From contig NZ_FPEI01000006.1 in the NCBI RefSeq assembly GCF_900117415.1, positions 1,426,001 through 1,490,000 of the forward strand: a stretch of 64,000 nucleotides of DNA. Reading direction: 5' to 3'. Below, piece by piece: positions 1 to 8,017 of this stretch. The first letter of the stretch is position 1. Each line of letters starts with the position of its first letter. The DNA comes from Hyphomicrobium sp. CS1BSMeth3 (GTDB taxonomy: Bacteria; Pseudomonadota; Alphaproteobacteria; Rhizobiales; Hyphomicrobiaceae). The notes under the pieces are model-generated. The model ran no database searches, was not told the DNA's origin, and saw only the letters and a list, made by a program, of their open reading frames with translations. Both the position numbers and the translations under genes were made by a program.

Positions 1-62
1 CAAATAGTGCCGCCAAACACGCCAGCTACCGTGCTCAGTCCAATGACGGGAAGCGCCACCAT
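1..62 (-). CDS. N-terminus of an unidentified gene, cut by the left window edge
   Basis: On the minus strand an ATG at 62 is preceded by GAGGAG about six bases upstream and opens a frame of about 20 codons that is still open at position 1. The visible residues are hydrophobic and glycine-rich (begins [10 protein letters not shown], then TVAGVFGG), which would fit the first segment of a membrane protein. Too little is present to name a family. It would be transcribed divergently from fumC, sharing the roughly 200-bp region between them. The ribosome binding site is the main reason to believe it is real. Confidence 0.45.
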   Translation of the reverse strand, partial: MVALPVIGLSTVAGVFGGTI

Positions 63-161
63 GCCGGCTCCTCGCTTTATTCGCTCAATCGCTCGGCCGG
101 ACCTTGAGTGATTCCTCATTCAACGCGAAGTGGCGCTTGGGCATTTCCCGCAGGCAATGTA

Positions 162-181
162 CCCACCCCCACCCCCACCCC
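162..181 (-). other. G-quadruplex-forming motif upstream of fumC
   Basis: The plus strand carries four C-runs (3, 5, 5 and 4 bases) separated by single A residues, so the minus strand reads as four G-runs with one-base loops. This matches the compact parallel G-quadruplex pattern. It lies about 80 bp upstream of the fumC start codon and between two divergent genes, so it could influence either promoter. Function is inference; the pattern itself is directly visible. Confidence 0.5.
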
Positions 182-259
182 TTGCACTTGGCGCCCCTCG
201 GGCTTAATGCCTCGGACAGCACGAAAAACCGCCCGAATAGCGCAGGACCGGACCGCCCC

Positions 260-1648
260 ATGACCAAGACCCGCACCGAGACCGACACCTTCGGCCCGAT
301 CGAGGTGGACGCCACCCGCTACTGGGGCGCGCAGGCCCAGCGCTCGCTCGGCAATTTCAAGATCGGCTGGGAAAAGCAGCCCCTCCCCGTCGTCCGCGCC
401 CTCGGCATCGTCAAGCGCGCCGCCGCCGAGACGAACATGGCCCTCGGCCGCCTCGACAAGAAGATCGGCGAGACCATCGTCGCCGCCGCGCAGGAGGTCA
501 TCGACGGCAAGCTCAATGAGCACTTCCCGCTCGTCGTCTGGCAGACGGGCTCGGGCACGCAGTCGAACATGAATGCGAACGAGGTCATCTCGAACCGCGC
601 CATCGAGATGCTCGGCGGCGAGATGGGCTCGAAGAAGCCCGTGCATCCGAACGACCACGTCAACATGAGCCAGTCGTCGAACGACACCTACCCGACGGCC
701 ATGCACGTCGCTTGCGCCGAGCAGATCCACCACGACCTGCTGCCCGCGCTGCGCCACCTGCTGAAGGCACTCGACGACAAGGCCGCCGCCTGGACAAAGA
801 TCATCAAGATCGGCCGCACGCATACGCAGGACGCGACGCCGCTCACGCTCGGGCAGGAGTTCGGCGGCTACGCGACGCAGGTGCGCAATGGCATTGCGCG
901 CATCGAGCAGACACTGCCGAGCCTCATGGAGCTCGCGCAGGGCGGCACCGCCGTCGGCACGGGCCTCAATGCACCCGTCGGCTTCGCCGAGAAGGTCGCC
1001 GAGCGCATTGCCGTCATCACCGGCCTCCCCTTCACGACCGCGCCCAACAAGTTCGAAGCGCTCGCCGCGCACGACGCCATGGTCATGAGCCACGGCGCGA
1101 TCAACACGGTCGCGGCCTCGCTCTTCAAGATCGCGAACGACATCCGCTTCCTCGGCTCGGGTCCGCGCTCGGGCCTCGGCGAGCTGAGCCTCCCCGAGAA
1201 CGAGCCGGGCTCGTCCATCATGCCGGGCAAGGTGAACCCGACGCAGTGCGAGGCCCTCACCATGGTCTGCACGCAGGTGTTCGGCAATCAGGCGACGATC
1301 ACGTTCGCGGGCGCGTCGGGCCACTTCGAGCTCAACGTGTTCAACCCGGTCATGGCGTACAACTTCCTGCAGTCCGTGCGCCTGCTCGCGGATGCGGCCG
1401 TGTCCTTTACCGACAACTGCGTCGTCGGCATCGAGGCACGCGAGGACAACATCAAGGCCGGTCTCGACCGCAGCTTGATGCTGGTGACCGCGCTCGCGCC
1501 CAAGTACGGCTATGACAAGGCGGCCAAGATCGCCAAGACCGCGCACAAGAATGGCACCACGCTGCGCGAGGAAGCGCTGAAGGAAGGCATTTCCGAAGCC
1601 GACTTCGACGCCATCGTGCGCCCCGAGAACATGATCTCCCCGGGTTGA
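260..1648 (+). CDS. fumC: Fumarate hydratase, class II
   Basis: Converts fumarate to L-malate in the TCA cycle as an oxygen-stable, iron-free homotetramer in the cytoplasm. The 462-residue product has the usual FumC length. It begins [16 protein letters not shown] and shows the superfamily signature [11 protein letters not shown] at about residues 317-327, together with the [15 protein letters not shown] and [11 protein letters not shown] regions that bind substrate. The open frame extends upstream to 104, but homology starts only at the ATG at 260, so that start is chosen. It is transcribed alone; the next gene, a DUF559 endonuclease, follows after a palindromic repeat. Very secure family assignment. 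Confidence 0.97.
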   Translation: MTKTRTETDTFGPIEVDATRYWGAQAQRSLGNFKIGWEKQPLPVVRALGIVKRAAAETNMALGRLDKKIGETIVAAAQEVIDGKLNEHFPLVVWQTGSGTQSNMNANEVISNRAIEMLGGEMGSKKPVHPNDHVNMSQSSNDTYPTAMHVACAEQIHHDLLPALRHLLKALDDKAAAWTKIIKIGRTHTQDATPLTLGQEFGGYATQVRNGIARIEQTLPSLMELAQGGTAVGTGLNAPVGFAEKVAERIAVITGLPFTTAPNKFEALAAHDAMVMSHGAINTVAASLFKIANDIRFLGSGPRSGLGELSLPENEPGSSIMPGKVNPTQCEALTMVCTQVFGNQATITFAGASGHFELNVFNPVMAYNFLQSVRLLADAAVSFTDNCVVGIEAREDNIKAGLDRSLMLVTALAPKYGYDKAAKIAKTAHKNGTTLREEALKEGISEADFDAIVRPENMISPG

Positions 1649-1689
1649 AGATCGCTTCGCGCCTGCGGCGCGAACAGTGCGACGGGAAT

Positions 1690-1731
1690 CCCCTCTCCCC
1701 GTCCTTACGGGGAGAGGGTTAGGGTGAGGGG
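1690..1731 (+). repeat. Palindromic intergenic repeat, copy a (forward orientation)
   Basis: A 42-bp element with a CCCCTCTCCCCG stem start, a short loop, CGGGGAGAGGG, and then a TTAGGGTGAGGGG tail. The hairpin part is a near-perfect inverted repeat. An almost identical copy in opposite orientation lies at 2126-2167, and diverged relatives occur near 17.8 kb and 53.0 kb. The GAGGGG at its right end sits seven bases before the ATG of the DUF559 gene and appears to provide that gene's ribosome binding site. Confidence 0.85.
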
Positions 1732-1738
1732 CAGCGTC

Positions 1739-2098
1739 ATGCGAGGCGCCCGACCATGGCGCACTAACCGCGCTCGCGTTCTACGCGCCGACGACACCTC
1801 CGCTGAAGCTCGTCTATGGAACGAACTGAGAGATCGCCGGCTCGGTGGTCTCAAGTTTGTAAGGCAAGCCCCGATCGCAGATCACTACGTCGATTTCCTA
1901 TGTCGTGAGCAGAAGGTCATAGTCGAGGTCGATGGTGGCACGCACAGCACGGATGCCGAGATCGCCAACGACGCGGCACGAGCCGACCAGCTCCGGCAGC
2001 TCGGATATCGGTTGTTCCGAGTCTCCAATGCCGACGTGTACGACGATCTCGACAGCGCGCTCGACGCGCTGCTTGCCTACGTGAAGGAGAAGGGGTGA
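1739..2098 (+). CDS. DUF559 domain endonuclease-like protein
   Basis: A 119-residue protein of the DUF559 family, which has a Vsr-like restriction-endonuclease fold. Visible conserved blocks are the AEARLWNELRDRRLGG helix, FVRQAPIADHYVDFLC with its acidic residue, the VEVDGGTH motif with E and D for metal binding, and RLFRVSNADV near the end. A GTG at 1724 is in frame, but it lies inside the repeat; the ATG at 1739 is preceded by GAGGGG at good spacing and starts at the family's typical MRGAR. Cellular role is unknown for the family; DNA nicking is inferred from the fold. The gene is enclosed by two inverted copies of the same palindromic repeat, which suggests that gene and repeat move or are maintained together. 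Confidence 0.85.
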   Translation: MRGARPWRTNRARVLRADDTSAEARLWNELRDRRLGGLKFVRQAPIADHYVDFLCREQKVIVEVDGGTHSTDAEIANDAARADQLRQLGYRLFRVSNADVYDDLDSALDALLAYVKEKG

Positions 2099-2125
2099 TC
2101 GGTGCTGCTGTCGCGCAAGCGGCTG

Positions 2126-2167
2126 CCCCTCACCCTAACCCTCTCCCCGCAAAAGCGGGGAGAGGGG
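2126..2167 (-). repeat. Palindromic intergenic repeat, copy b (inverted relative to copy a)
   Basis: Read on the minus strand this element matches copy a at 1690-1731 almost base for base; only the loop differs (CTTTTG against TCCTTA). It lies 27 bp after the stop of the DUF559 gene and 27 bp before the aroB stop, in the convergent gap, where the hairpin could also act as a transcription terminator for aroB. Confidence 0.85.
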
Positions 2168-2194
2168 ATTCTGGTGCTCGCGCCGCAGCCGCAA

Positions 2195-3346
2195 TCAGCC
2201 GGACAAGACTACCTCGCGCTCGAGGAAGGCTGCGACGTCCTCGGGCTCGACTTCGCGCGTGACGAAGGCATCGCCGATCGCGCGCATGAGGATAAAAGTG
2301 AGCCTGCCGGACTGCACTTTCTTGTCCTGCTGCATGAGCGCGAAGAGCGCCTTCGGATCGGGGCGATCGGGTCCCGGAATGTGCGCGACGCGTGTCGGCA
2401 GACCGACAGCGCGCAGATGCTTCTCCACACGCGCCGCCGTCCCGGCGGGGCACAAGCCGCGTTCTTCAGAGAAGCGCGCCGCCTGCGCCATGCCAATGGC
2501 GACCGCCTCGCCATGCAGAAGGCGGCTCGAATAGCCGGCCCAGGCTTCGAGTGCGTGGCCGAAGGTGTGGCCGAGGTTCAAGAGCATGCGATCGCCAGTC
2601 TCGGTCTCGTCGCGCTCGACGATGCGCGCCTTGGCGGCGATGGAAACCTCGATGGCTTCCGTGAGCGTCGCGGGATCATTGCCGAAGAGACGCTGCCAGT
2701 TCTGCTCGAGCCAGCCGAAGAAGCGGGCATCCCCCAGCAGGCCGTACTTCGCGACCTCGGCGTAGCCGGCGCGCATCTCGCGAACGGGCAGTGTCGAAAG
2801 CGCCTTGGTGTCGGCGAGGACGAGGCTCGGCTGGTGGAAGGCGCCGATGAGGTTCTTGCCCTGCGGCGTGTTGATACCGGTCTTGCCGCCGACGCTGCTG
2901 TCGACCTGCGCGAGGAGGCTCGTCGGGATCTGCACGAAGCGCACGCCGCGCCGCAGGATTGCTGCCGCGAAGCCGGCGAGGTCGCCGATGACGCCGCCAC
3001 CCAGCGCCACAATAAGATCACCGCGTTCGAGCTTCAGGGCGAGCAGGCTCTCGCTGAGGCGTGCGAGCTCGGCGAAGCATTTGGTCCCTTCGCCCGGCGG
3101 CATGATGATCGTGCCGAGGTGGCGGTCGAACGTGCGAAGCGACGACTCGAGCGTCGCGAGATGGTGCTTCGCGACATTCTCGTCCGTGACGATGGCCGCG
3201 CGGGCCTTGCCGAAGCGGGACACCACCATATCGCCCGCCCGCGCGACGAGATCGGGGCCGACGAGCACGTCATAGGCGCGATCGCCGAGATCGACGTGGA
3301 CCGTGCGGTCGGGAAGGGCCGCTGCCGGCATCTCAGGACTCGCCAT
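2195..3346 (-). CDS. aroB: 3-dehydroquinate synthase
   Basis: Second step of the shikimate pathway: NAD- and metal-dependent conversion of DAHP to 3-dehydroquinate in the cytoplasm. The 383-residue product carries the GGGVIGDLAGF nucleotide-binding region near residue 115 and the zinc-ligand region GHTFGHALE near residue 260, with the DSSVGGKTGIN active-site loop between them. An in-frame ATG lies at 3373, but the ATG at 3346 gives the MASPEMP start and overlaps the aroK stop by 14 bases, the usual tight arrangement. It is cotranscribed with aroK, which catalyses a later step of the same pathway. Confidence 0.96.
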   Translation of the reverse strand: MASPEMPAAALPDRTVHVDLGDRAYDVLVGPDLVARAGDMVVSRFGKARAAIVTDENVAKHHLATLESSLRTFDRHLGTIIMPPGEGTKCFAELARLSESLLALKLERGDLIVALGGGVIGDLAGFAAAILRRGVRFVQIPTSLLAQVDSSVGGKTGINTPQGKNLIGAFHQPSLVLADTKALSTLPVREMRAGYAEVAKYGLLGDARFFGWLEQNWQRLFGNDPATLTEAIEVSIAAKARIVERDETETGDRMLLNLGHTFGHALEAWAGYSSRLLHGEAVAIGMAQAARFSEERGLCPAGTAARVEKHLRAVGLPTRVAHIPGPDRPDPKALFALMQQDKKVQSGRLTFILMRAIGDAFVTREVEPEDVAAFLEREVVLSG

Positions 3347-3989
3347 GGACGACCCCAGGCAGGGCTTCGGCATCGGTATCAGCGTAGCCGCCGTACGCGA
3401 TCAGCGCGGTGACGATCTCGTTGACGATCACGTCGTGCATGGTGTCGCGGCTGTCGATCGTGATGTCGGCCTCCGCGTAAACAGGGTAGCGCTGGTCCAT
3501 CAGGTTCTTCATCACGGCGGTTGGATCATCGGCCCTGAGCAGAGGGCGGTTGTCGCGTTTGGCGACGCGGCGCATGAGGACATCGAGGTCGGCGCGCAGC
3601 CATACGCTGATTCCGGCGGCTTTGATGGCGGCGCGGGTCTCCTCGTTCATGAAGGCGCCACCGCCCGTTGCCAGCACCTGCGGCCCGTTGTCGAGCAGCC
3701 GCTTGATGACCCGGCGTTCGCCGTCGCGGAAATAGGCCTCGCCGTGATCGGCGAAGATCTCGGGGATGGTCTTGAGGGCGGCGCGCTCGATCTCGTCGTC
3801 GGCATCGACAAAAGGCAGGCCCAATGCCGCAGCAAGGCGGCGGCCGATCGAGGACTTGCCGCAGCCCATGAGGCCGATCATGACGATCGAGCGGGTGCCG
3901 ATCATCTCCCGCACCTGCTGCGCGCGCGCGAGCATCTCGCCCCGATTCCGTTTCTTCCACCCGAATCGCATCATCGCCGGGCTCCGCAT
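3333..3989 (-). CDS. aroK: Shikimate kinase
   Basis: Phosphorylates shikimate to shikimate-3-phosphate with ATP. A P-loop, GLMGCGKSS, sits at about residues 39-47, followed by the FVDADDEIE shikimate-binding segment and RDGERRVI. The 218-residue length includes a roughly 30-residue N-terminal extension common in alphaproteobacteria. The open frame reaches 4211, but the ATG at 3989 has AGGGA eight bases upstream and is preferred. It is first in the aroK-aroB unit and ends inside the aroB start region. It is divergent from a small membrane protein gene, so 3990-4210 should hold promoters in both directions. Confidence 0.95.
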   Translation of the reverse strand: MRSPAMMRFGWKKRNRGEMLARAQQVREMIGTRSIVMIGLMGCGKSSIGRRLAAALGLPFVDADDEIERAALKTIPEIFADHGEAYFRDGERRVIKRLLDNGPQVLATGGGAFMNEETRAAIKAAGISVWLRADLDVLMRRVAKRDNRPLLRADDPTAVMKNLMDQRYPVYAEADITIDSRDTMHDVIVNEIVTALIAYGGYADTDAEALPGVVHGES

Positions 3990-4138
3990 GTTTCCCTGGC
4001 GGCTGCCGCGGCCGCGTTGACCCGGGCCTGTGGCCGGGCACTCGGTTTGGTCCATCTCATGGTCTGCAATCCATTGAATTGCAACACGCAGGCGCCGTAA
4101 ACCAAGCGAATAAGTCCGGGTACAGCGATCCGGGTGCC

Positions 4139-4168
4139 TTGGCAGGGGTGAGCGCGGCGCCATAATAG
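4139..4168 (+). promoter_or_regulatory. Candidate sigma-70 promoter for the 48-aa membrane protein gene
   Basis: TTGGCA at 4139-4144 and TAATAG at 4163-4168 are separated by 18 bases and end 42 bases before the ATG at 4211. This is a reasonable housekeeping-promoter match in otherwise GC-rich DNA. It is predicted from sequence only. Confidence 0.45.
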
Positions 4169-4210
4169 CGCCAACTCGCCGACCTATCGGCACAATGTAC
4201 AGGACTTCCA

Positions 4211-4357
4211 ATGCCCAGTCTTTTCAGGTTCCTGATGGTGGTTGCCGTCCTGTCGGCCGTGACGGCGGGGGGCCTCTACGTCCTGTCCGAGTTCTTCGAG
4301 CCGAATGCCCGGGAAGTTTCGCAGCCCGTGCCCGGCGTCAAGGTGCGGCGTCAGTAG
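4211..4357 (+). CDS. 48-residue single-pass membrane protein, conserved next to aroK
   Basis: A short gene whose frame gives MPSLFRFLMVVAVLSAV, then a continuing hydrophobic stretch to about residue 25, and a polar tail ending GVKVRRQ before TAG at 4355-4357. AGGA lies seven bases before the ATG and a promoter-like pair lies upstream. I recall similar small proteins beside aroK in Hyphomicrobiales, but no function is known to me. One transmembrane helix with the C-terminus probably outside the cytoplasm is the simplest reading. It is followed after 14 bases by a secreted protein gene, so the two are probably cotranscribed and perhaps work together at the envelope. Confidence 0.7.
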   Translation: MPSLFRFLMVVAVLSAVTAGGLYVLSEFFEPNAREVSQPVPGVKVRRQ

Positions 4358-4371
4358 GTGCACCCATCACA

Positions 4372-6396
4372 ATGGCCAGATCGCCCTCGAGATCATCCGT
4401 CCGGGCGCCGGTCTTTTCAGCCCTCGTCATCCTTGCGCTCAGTGCCCTGATTTCCAGCGCCGGAACGGCGGCGGCCCAGGATACCTGGATGCTCTTCCAG
4501 AAGGATGAGCGCGCGCGTCGGGCTCCCCCGCCCTCCTCGGACGGCGGAGGCCTGAGGCAGGGCGACCGGCCGCTCGAACCCAAGGGCGGCGGGCGTGATG
4601 GCTTTTCGAGGCCGCCTGCAGGTCCGGAACGCGCGTACGAGGCGCCTGCGGATGGGCCGCGTGGTGCTGCCCCGGTCGCCGTCGAGCGTCAGGAGCTCGC
4701 GCCCATCGCGGAGCCGCCATCTGCGCCGCCGGCCGCAGCACCGCCGCCGCCCGCGCCGCGGTGGGAGACGCGCACGGCACCATCCGAACGCCAGCCTCTC
4801 CCACCGCCCGCTCGCGAGAGCGGGTTTATGCCACCACCGCGCGCGCCGATACAATCCGTCGAGCCGCAGAGAACCCCGGCCTTGCGGCCTCTGCCGCCGC
4901 GCGCCGCTTCGCGCCCCTCTCTGGATGGCCTCGCCTCGCTGGCACCGAAGGCGCTGGAAGACATCATCGAGGGCGTGGCGCTGCCATCGAAATCGGCAAC
5001 CATCGCCGCCATCTGGCCGGAGCCCTGGCGCGCGGCGAGCGGCACTGTATCCCCGGCCTTCGAAGCCATCCGGATCGAGACCCTGCGCCGCGCGGGCGCC
5101 ATCGATGCGCTCAAGAGCGTGCTCGAACGCGTGCCACCGCCGACGGAGCCCGTGCTCGCGATCGTGGTCCTGCGTGCCCACCTGCTGATTGGCAATCGGG
5201 AAGCCGGCTGTGCCCTGGCCGGAGAGGCCATCCGCAATCGCGCGAGCGTGCCAGCGAGCTTCCGGCGGGATGCCGTTCTCGCTGCGGGTTACTGCGCCCT
5301 TGCCGGAGGGAACACGGATGCCGGCAAGCTCACGGTCGACCTGATCCGCGGGGAGGGGCTCGATGCGCCGTTTGCGCTCGCCGTGCTCGAGGGCGCCGGC
5401 GCTGGCGGCAAGGCGCCGCCAGCGCTCCCTTCATCCATCGGCGTGCTCGATTACCGACTTGGCGAGGCCGCGGGCATCGTTTGGCCGAACGCGCTCGTCG
5501 ATCGTGCGGAGCCGGCCGTGCTCGCGATTATCGCGACGGCACAGGCAATAGATCCTGGCCTCAGGATCGTCGCTGCCGAACGCGCCGCGCGGTTGCATCT
5601 CCTGTCACCCGATACACTCGCCGATCAGTATCGCGGCCTGCCGGTATCGCCCGAGGATCTCGCGAATCCGCTCGCCTCGAAGCACACAGGCGCCCTGCGC
5701 CGCGCCGCACTCTTTCAGGCGACCGAAGCAGAGCCCGCGCTGGACAAGAAAGCGCGCCTGATCGGCGCCCTTCTCGATGATGCAGGCAAGGCGGGACTCA
5801 GACCAGCGATCGCGCGGATGCTCGGGCCGACTCTCGAACGTATGCGTCCGGGGCCGGAACTCGCATGGTTTGCCGACAGTGCCGCAGGCATTCTCGTGTA
5901 CGCCGGCCGGGGCCATGGCGTCGACGGCTGGGCCGATCTGGCCCGCGACCTCGATCACTGGCGCGTGCTCGGTGCCCTGGCCAGCGACAGCGCGGTTCCA
6001 GGCAGCAGCGGCCTTGCCAGCATCGAGCGGCTCGCGCGCGCCGGCCGCTTCGACGCGCCAAAGCTCCACCGCCTCGTCACCGTTCTCGATGCGCTCGACG
6101 TGCAGATGCCGATCCCGCTCTGGGAAGCGGCGAGCCGCACCCCGCAACCGACCGACGGACATCTGCCGGCGACCGGCGTGCTCGCCGAGCTCAAGAGTGC
6201 GAGCGACAAAGGAGACGGCGCGCGGGCCATCCTGCGCACGGGTCAAGCCATGGGGCCGGCAACCGCCGACGAGGCCAACCTGCTGACCCTCGGCGACGTC
6301 ATCCGCGCGCTGAAGAACGTCGGGCTCACGCGCGAAGCGCGTGCCCTCGCCATCGAGGCGCTGATCGAGACCTGGCCGACGACAGCCGGCCGATAG
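4372..6396 (+). CDS. Large exported protein of unknown function, proline-rich N-terminus
   Basis: The 674-residue product starts at the ATG at 4372 with a signal peptide (basic start, hydrophobic stretch, likely cut after GTAAA near residue 35). Residues about 40-185 are rich in Pro, Ala and Arg, a disordered linker-like stretch. The rest is alanine- and leucine-rich and probably helical, with a pattern resembling solenoid repeats, but no catalytic motif is recognisable. I do not recognise a named family. It follows the 48-aa membrane protein by 14 bases and is probably in the same transcript. A periplasmic or cell-envelope location is inferred from the signal peptide. Confidence 0.75.
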   Translation: MARSPSRSSVRAPVFSALVILALSALISSAGTAAAQDTWMLFQKDERARRAPPPSSDGGGLRQGDRPLEPKGGGRDGFSRPPAGPERAYEAPADGPRGAAPVAVERQELAPIAEPPSAPPAAAPPPPAPRWETRTAPSERQPLPPPARESGFMPPPRAPIQSVEPQRTPALRPLPPRAASRPSLDGLASLAPKALEDIIEGVALPSKSATIAAIWPEPWRAASGTVSPAFEAIRIETLRRAGAIDALKSVLERVPPPTEPVLAIVVLRAHLLIGNREAGCALAGEAIRNRASVPASFRRDAVLAAGYCALAGGNTDAGKLTVDLIRGEGLDAPFALAVLEGAGAGGKAPPALPSSIGVLDYRLGEAAGIVWPNALVDRAEPAVLAIIATAQAIDPGLRIVAAERAARLHLLSPDTLADQYRGLPVSPEDLANPLASKHTGALRRAALFQATEAEPALDKKARLIGALLDDAGKAGLRPAIARMLGPTLERMRPGPELAWFADSAAGILVYAGRGHGVDGWADLARDLDHWRVLGALASDSAVPGSSGLASIERLARAGRFDAPKLHRLVTVLDALDVQMPIPLWEAASRTPQPTDGHLPATGVLAELKSASDKGDGARAILRTGQAMGPATADEANLLTLGDVIRALKNVGLTREARALAIEALIETWPTTAGR

Positions 6397-6401
6397 GAAG
6401 G

Positions 6402-6926
6402 CTATTCAGCCGCGAGCAGGCTGCGGTCGGCCACCGCGCCGCCCGTCAGCGGGGCCATTGTGGCAATGCGGCCGAGGGCCTCGACAAAGCCCGCCCGGCC
6501 CCCTTCGGGAAGCGCTTCGAGCAGCATCCGATCGACCTCGGCGGCCCGGCTGCGGAAGCTTTCGAGGAGCACCCGACCCTCGTCCGTCAGACGAAGGACG
6601 TTCGAGCGAGCATCATGGCGCGCCCGGCGGCGGGCAAGCAGCCCCTTGCGCATGAGGCGACGCACGAGGTCAGCGGTCGTGGAGCGATCGATGCCCGTTG
6701 CCTCGACCAGCCCGACCTGATTCGTGCCCTCGCGCTCGCCCACGATGACGAGCACGGCCAACTGGCGCGGCGTGAGGCCAGTATCCGAGAATGCCGCCGC
6801 GAAGGCTTCGTCCGCCGCCTGTTGCGCTCGGTGCAGCAGGTGCAGTACGCAGCCATTCAAATCGAATCCGTTCGCCTTTGCCTGGTCCACGGCGCGCATT
6901 CCCCCATCAATTGCCAATCGCGACAT
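6402..6926 (-). CDS. MarR family transcriptional regulator
   Basis: A 174-residue winged helix-turn-helix protein. GLTPRQLAVLVIVGE and VGLVEATGIDRSTTADLVRRLMRKGLLARR form the DNA-binding helices, and DARSNVLRLTDEGR forms the wing (about residues 50-120). MarR dimers usually repress a neighbouring gene and their own gene, and respond to small aromatic or oxidant ligands. It is divergent from a LysR gene; the shared 131-bp region holds two inverted repeats that could be its operators (6939-6958 and 7022-7031). The regulated target is not evident. Confidence 0.9.
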   Translation of the reverse strand: MSRLAIDGGMRAVDQAKANGFDLNGCVLHLLHRAQQAADEAFAAAFSDTGLTPRQLAVLVIVGEREGTNQVGLVEATGIDRSTTADLVRRLMRKGLLARRRARHDARSNVLRLTDEGRVLLESFRSRAAEVDRMLLEALPEGGRAGFVEALGRIATMAPLTGGAVADRSLLAAE

Positions 6927-6938
6927 TTTTACGATCCA

Positions 6939-6958
6939 TAGGGCCTTGATAGCCCCTA
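6939..6958. promoter_or_regulatory. Imperfect inverted repeat, candidate MarR autoregulatory operator
   Basis: TAGGGCC and GCCCCTA flank a six-base TTGATA centre, giving a 20-bp inverted repeat with one mismatch, 12 bases upstream of the marR-type start codon. Position and size fit a MarR dimer site that would block transcription of its own gene. No experimental support can be claimed. Confidence 0.4.
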
Positions 6959-7021
6959 ATGCTCAATAAGCCGGATGCCGAGATAGCAAGTATCGAGATC
7001 ATCCGGCGGGGGAGTTTGCCT

Positions 7022-7031
7022 GTTGATCAAC
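7022..7031. promoter_or_regulatory. Palindrome GTTGATCAAC between divergent MarR and LysR genes
   Basis: A perfect 10-bp palindrome 26 bases before the LysR start and about 95 bases before the MarR start. TTGATCAA-type cores are common in MarR-family operators. It could serve either regulator. Confidence 0.35.
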
Positions 7032-7057
7032 GAACGACAATCCCCTAAAAATCCACT

Positions 7058-7951
7058 ATGGCTGTTAAAAAACGCACAGCCTACCCAGACTGGGAGGATG
7101 TGCATTTCTTCCTAGAATTGGTGCGGGTGGGGAGCCTTTCCGCCGCCGCGAGAGCGCTTGGCGTCACGCATGCCACCGTCGGCCGGCGCATCACCTCCCT
7201 GGAGCAGGTGCTCCGCGTTCAGCTTTTCGACCGTCATGATGGCCGCTTCACTCTGACGCCCGCCGGCGAGCGTGCAGCCGCGGCTGCAGCGGCCATGTCC
7301 GACGGCGCCCAGTCAATCCGGCGGCTGGCGGCTGGTCCCGCGGACGCGGTCGTCGGAAAGGTTCGCATCACGGCGACGGAGGTCTTCGGCTCCTACTTCC
7401 TCATGTCGCGCATGCGCGAGCTCATGCAGCAGAACCCCGGCCTCGAGGTCGAGCTGGTGATCAGTAGCCGGAATTTGAGCCTCACCCGCCGCGACGTCGA
7501 CCTCGCGATCCGGCACTCGCGCCCCGAGAGCGGCAACCTCATTGCGCGGAAGATCGCCGACTACGCGAGCTACTTCTATGCCGACCGGCGATACATTCAA
7601 TCACGCGGGGATGGCCCCTTGGATTTCATCGGCTTTGCCGATGATGTCGCGCATCTGGAAGCGGCCAAGCACTCCGTGCGCATGGCCGGCAACACGCACC
7701 GGGTTGCGCTCAAAGTGAACACGCTGTTCGCGCGCCTCGCCGCCGCGCGCGCCGGTCTCGGCGTCGGGCTCATTCCCAAATTCGTCGCTCACCAGTATCC
7801 CGATCTCGTGGTCGTGGACGTCGGTGGCGAAACCCTGATCCGCGAGCTCTGGCTCGTCGCGCACCCTGACGTGCGCGGCGTGGAGCGCCTTCGCGTGGCC
7901 TTCGACTACATCGCCAATGCCGTGGTCGGCGCGCGCGAGATTCTCATGTAG
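7058..7951 (+). CDS. LysR family transcriptional regulator
   Basis: A 297-residue LysR protein. The helix-turn-helix is at about residues 12-70 (FFLELVRVGSLSAAARALG, then THATVGRRITSLE and LFDRHDGRFTLTPAG). The effector-binding domain follows, with the usual ITATEVFGSYFLM opening and GLGVGLIPKFVAHQYPDL near residue 240. It groups by eye with the GcvA/AaeR-like branch that uses single LysR-type HTH plus a periplasmic-binding-protein fold. No adjacent metabolic operon points to its target. A strong hairpin follows its stop. Confidence 0.92.
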   Translation: MAVKKRTAYPDWEDVHFFLELVRVGSLSAAARALGVTHATVGRRITSLEQVLRVQLFDRHDGRFTLTPAGERAAAAAAAMSDGAQSIRRLAAGPADAVVGKVRITATEVFGSYFLMSRMRELMQQNPGLEVELVISSRNLSLTRRDVDLAIRHSRPESGNLIARKIADYASYFYADRRYIQSRGDGPLDFIGFADDVAHLEAAKHSVRMAGNTHRVALKVNTLFARLAAARAGLGVGLIPKFVAHQYPDLVVVDVGGETLIRELWLVAHPDVRGVERLRVAFDYIANAVVGAREILM

Positions 7952-7966
7952 GACGCCAGCCAGCCG

Positions 7967-7993
7967 CCCCATGCCGGCGCGAGCGGCATGGGG
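7967..7993. terminator. Bidirectional terminator-like hairpin between convergent genes
   Basis: CCCCATGCCG and CGGCATGGGG form a perfect 10-bp stem with a seven-base loop, in the 66-bp gap where the LysR gene and the binding-protein gene converge. There is no strong T-run, so termination efficiency is uncertain. Confidence 0.55.
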
Positions 7994-8017
7994 GTCCGGC
8001 GATTGACCTGCGCCCGA

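Noticed and set aside
1724-1738. GTG at 1724 as the start of the DUF559 gene
   Set aside because: It lies inside the palindromic repeat and lacks a spaced ribosome site; the ATG at 1739 has GAGGGG upstream and the family-typical N-terminus.
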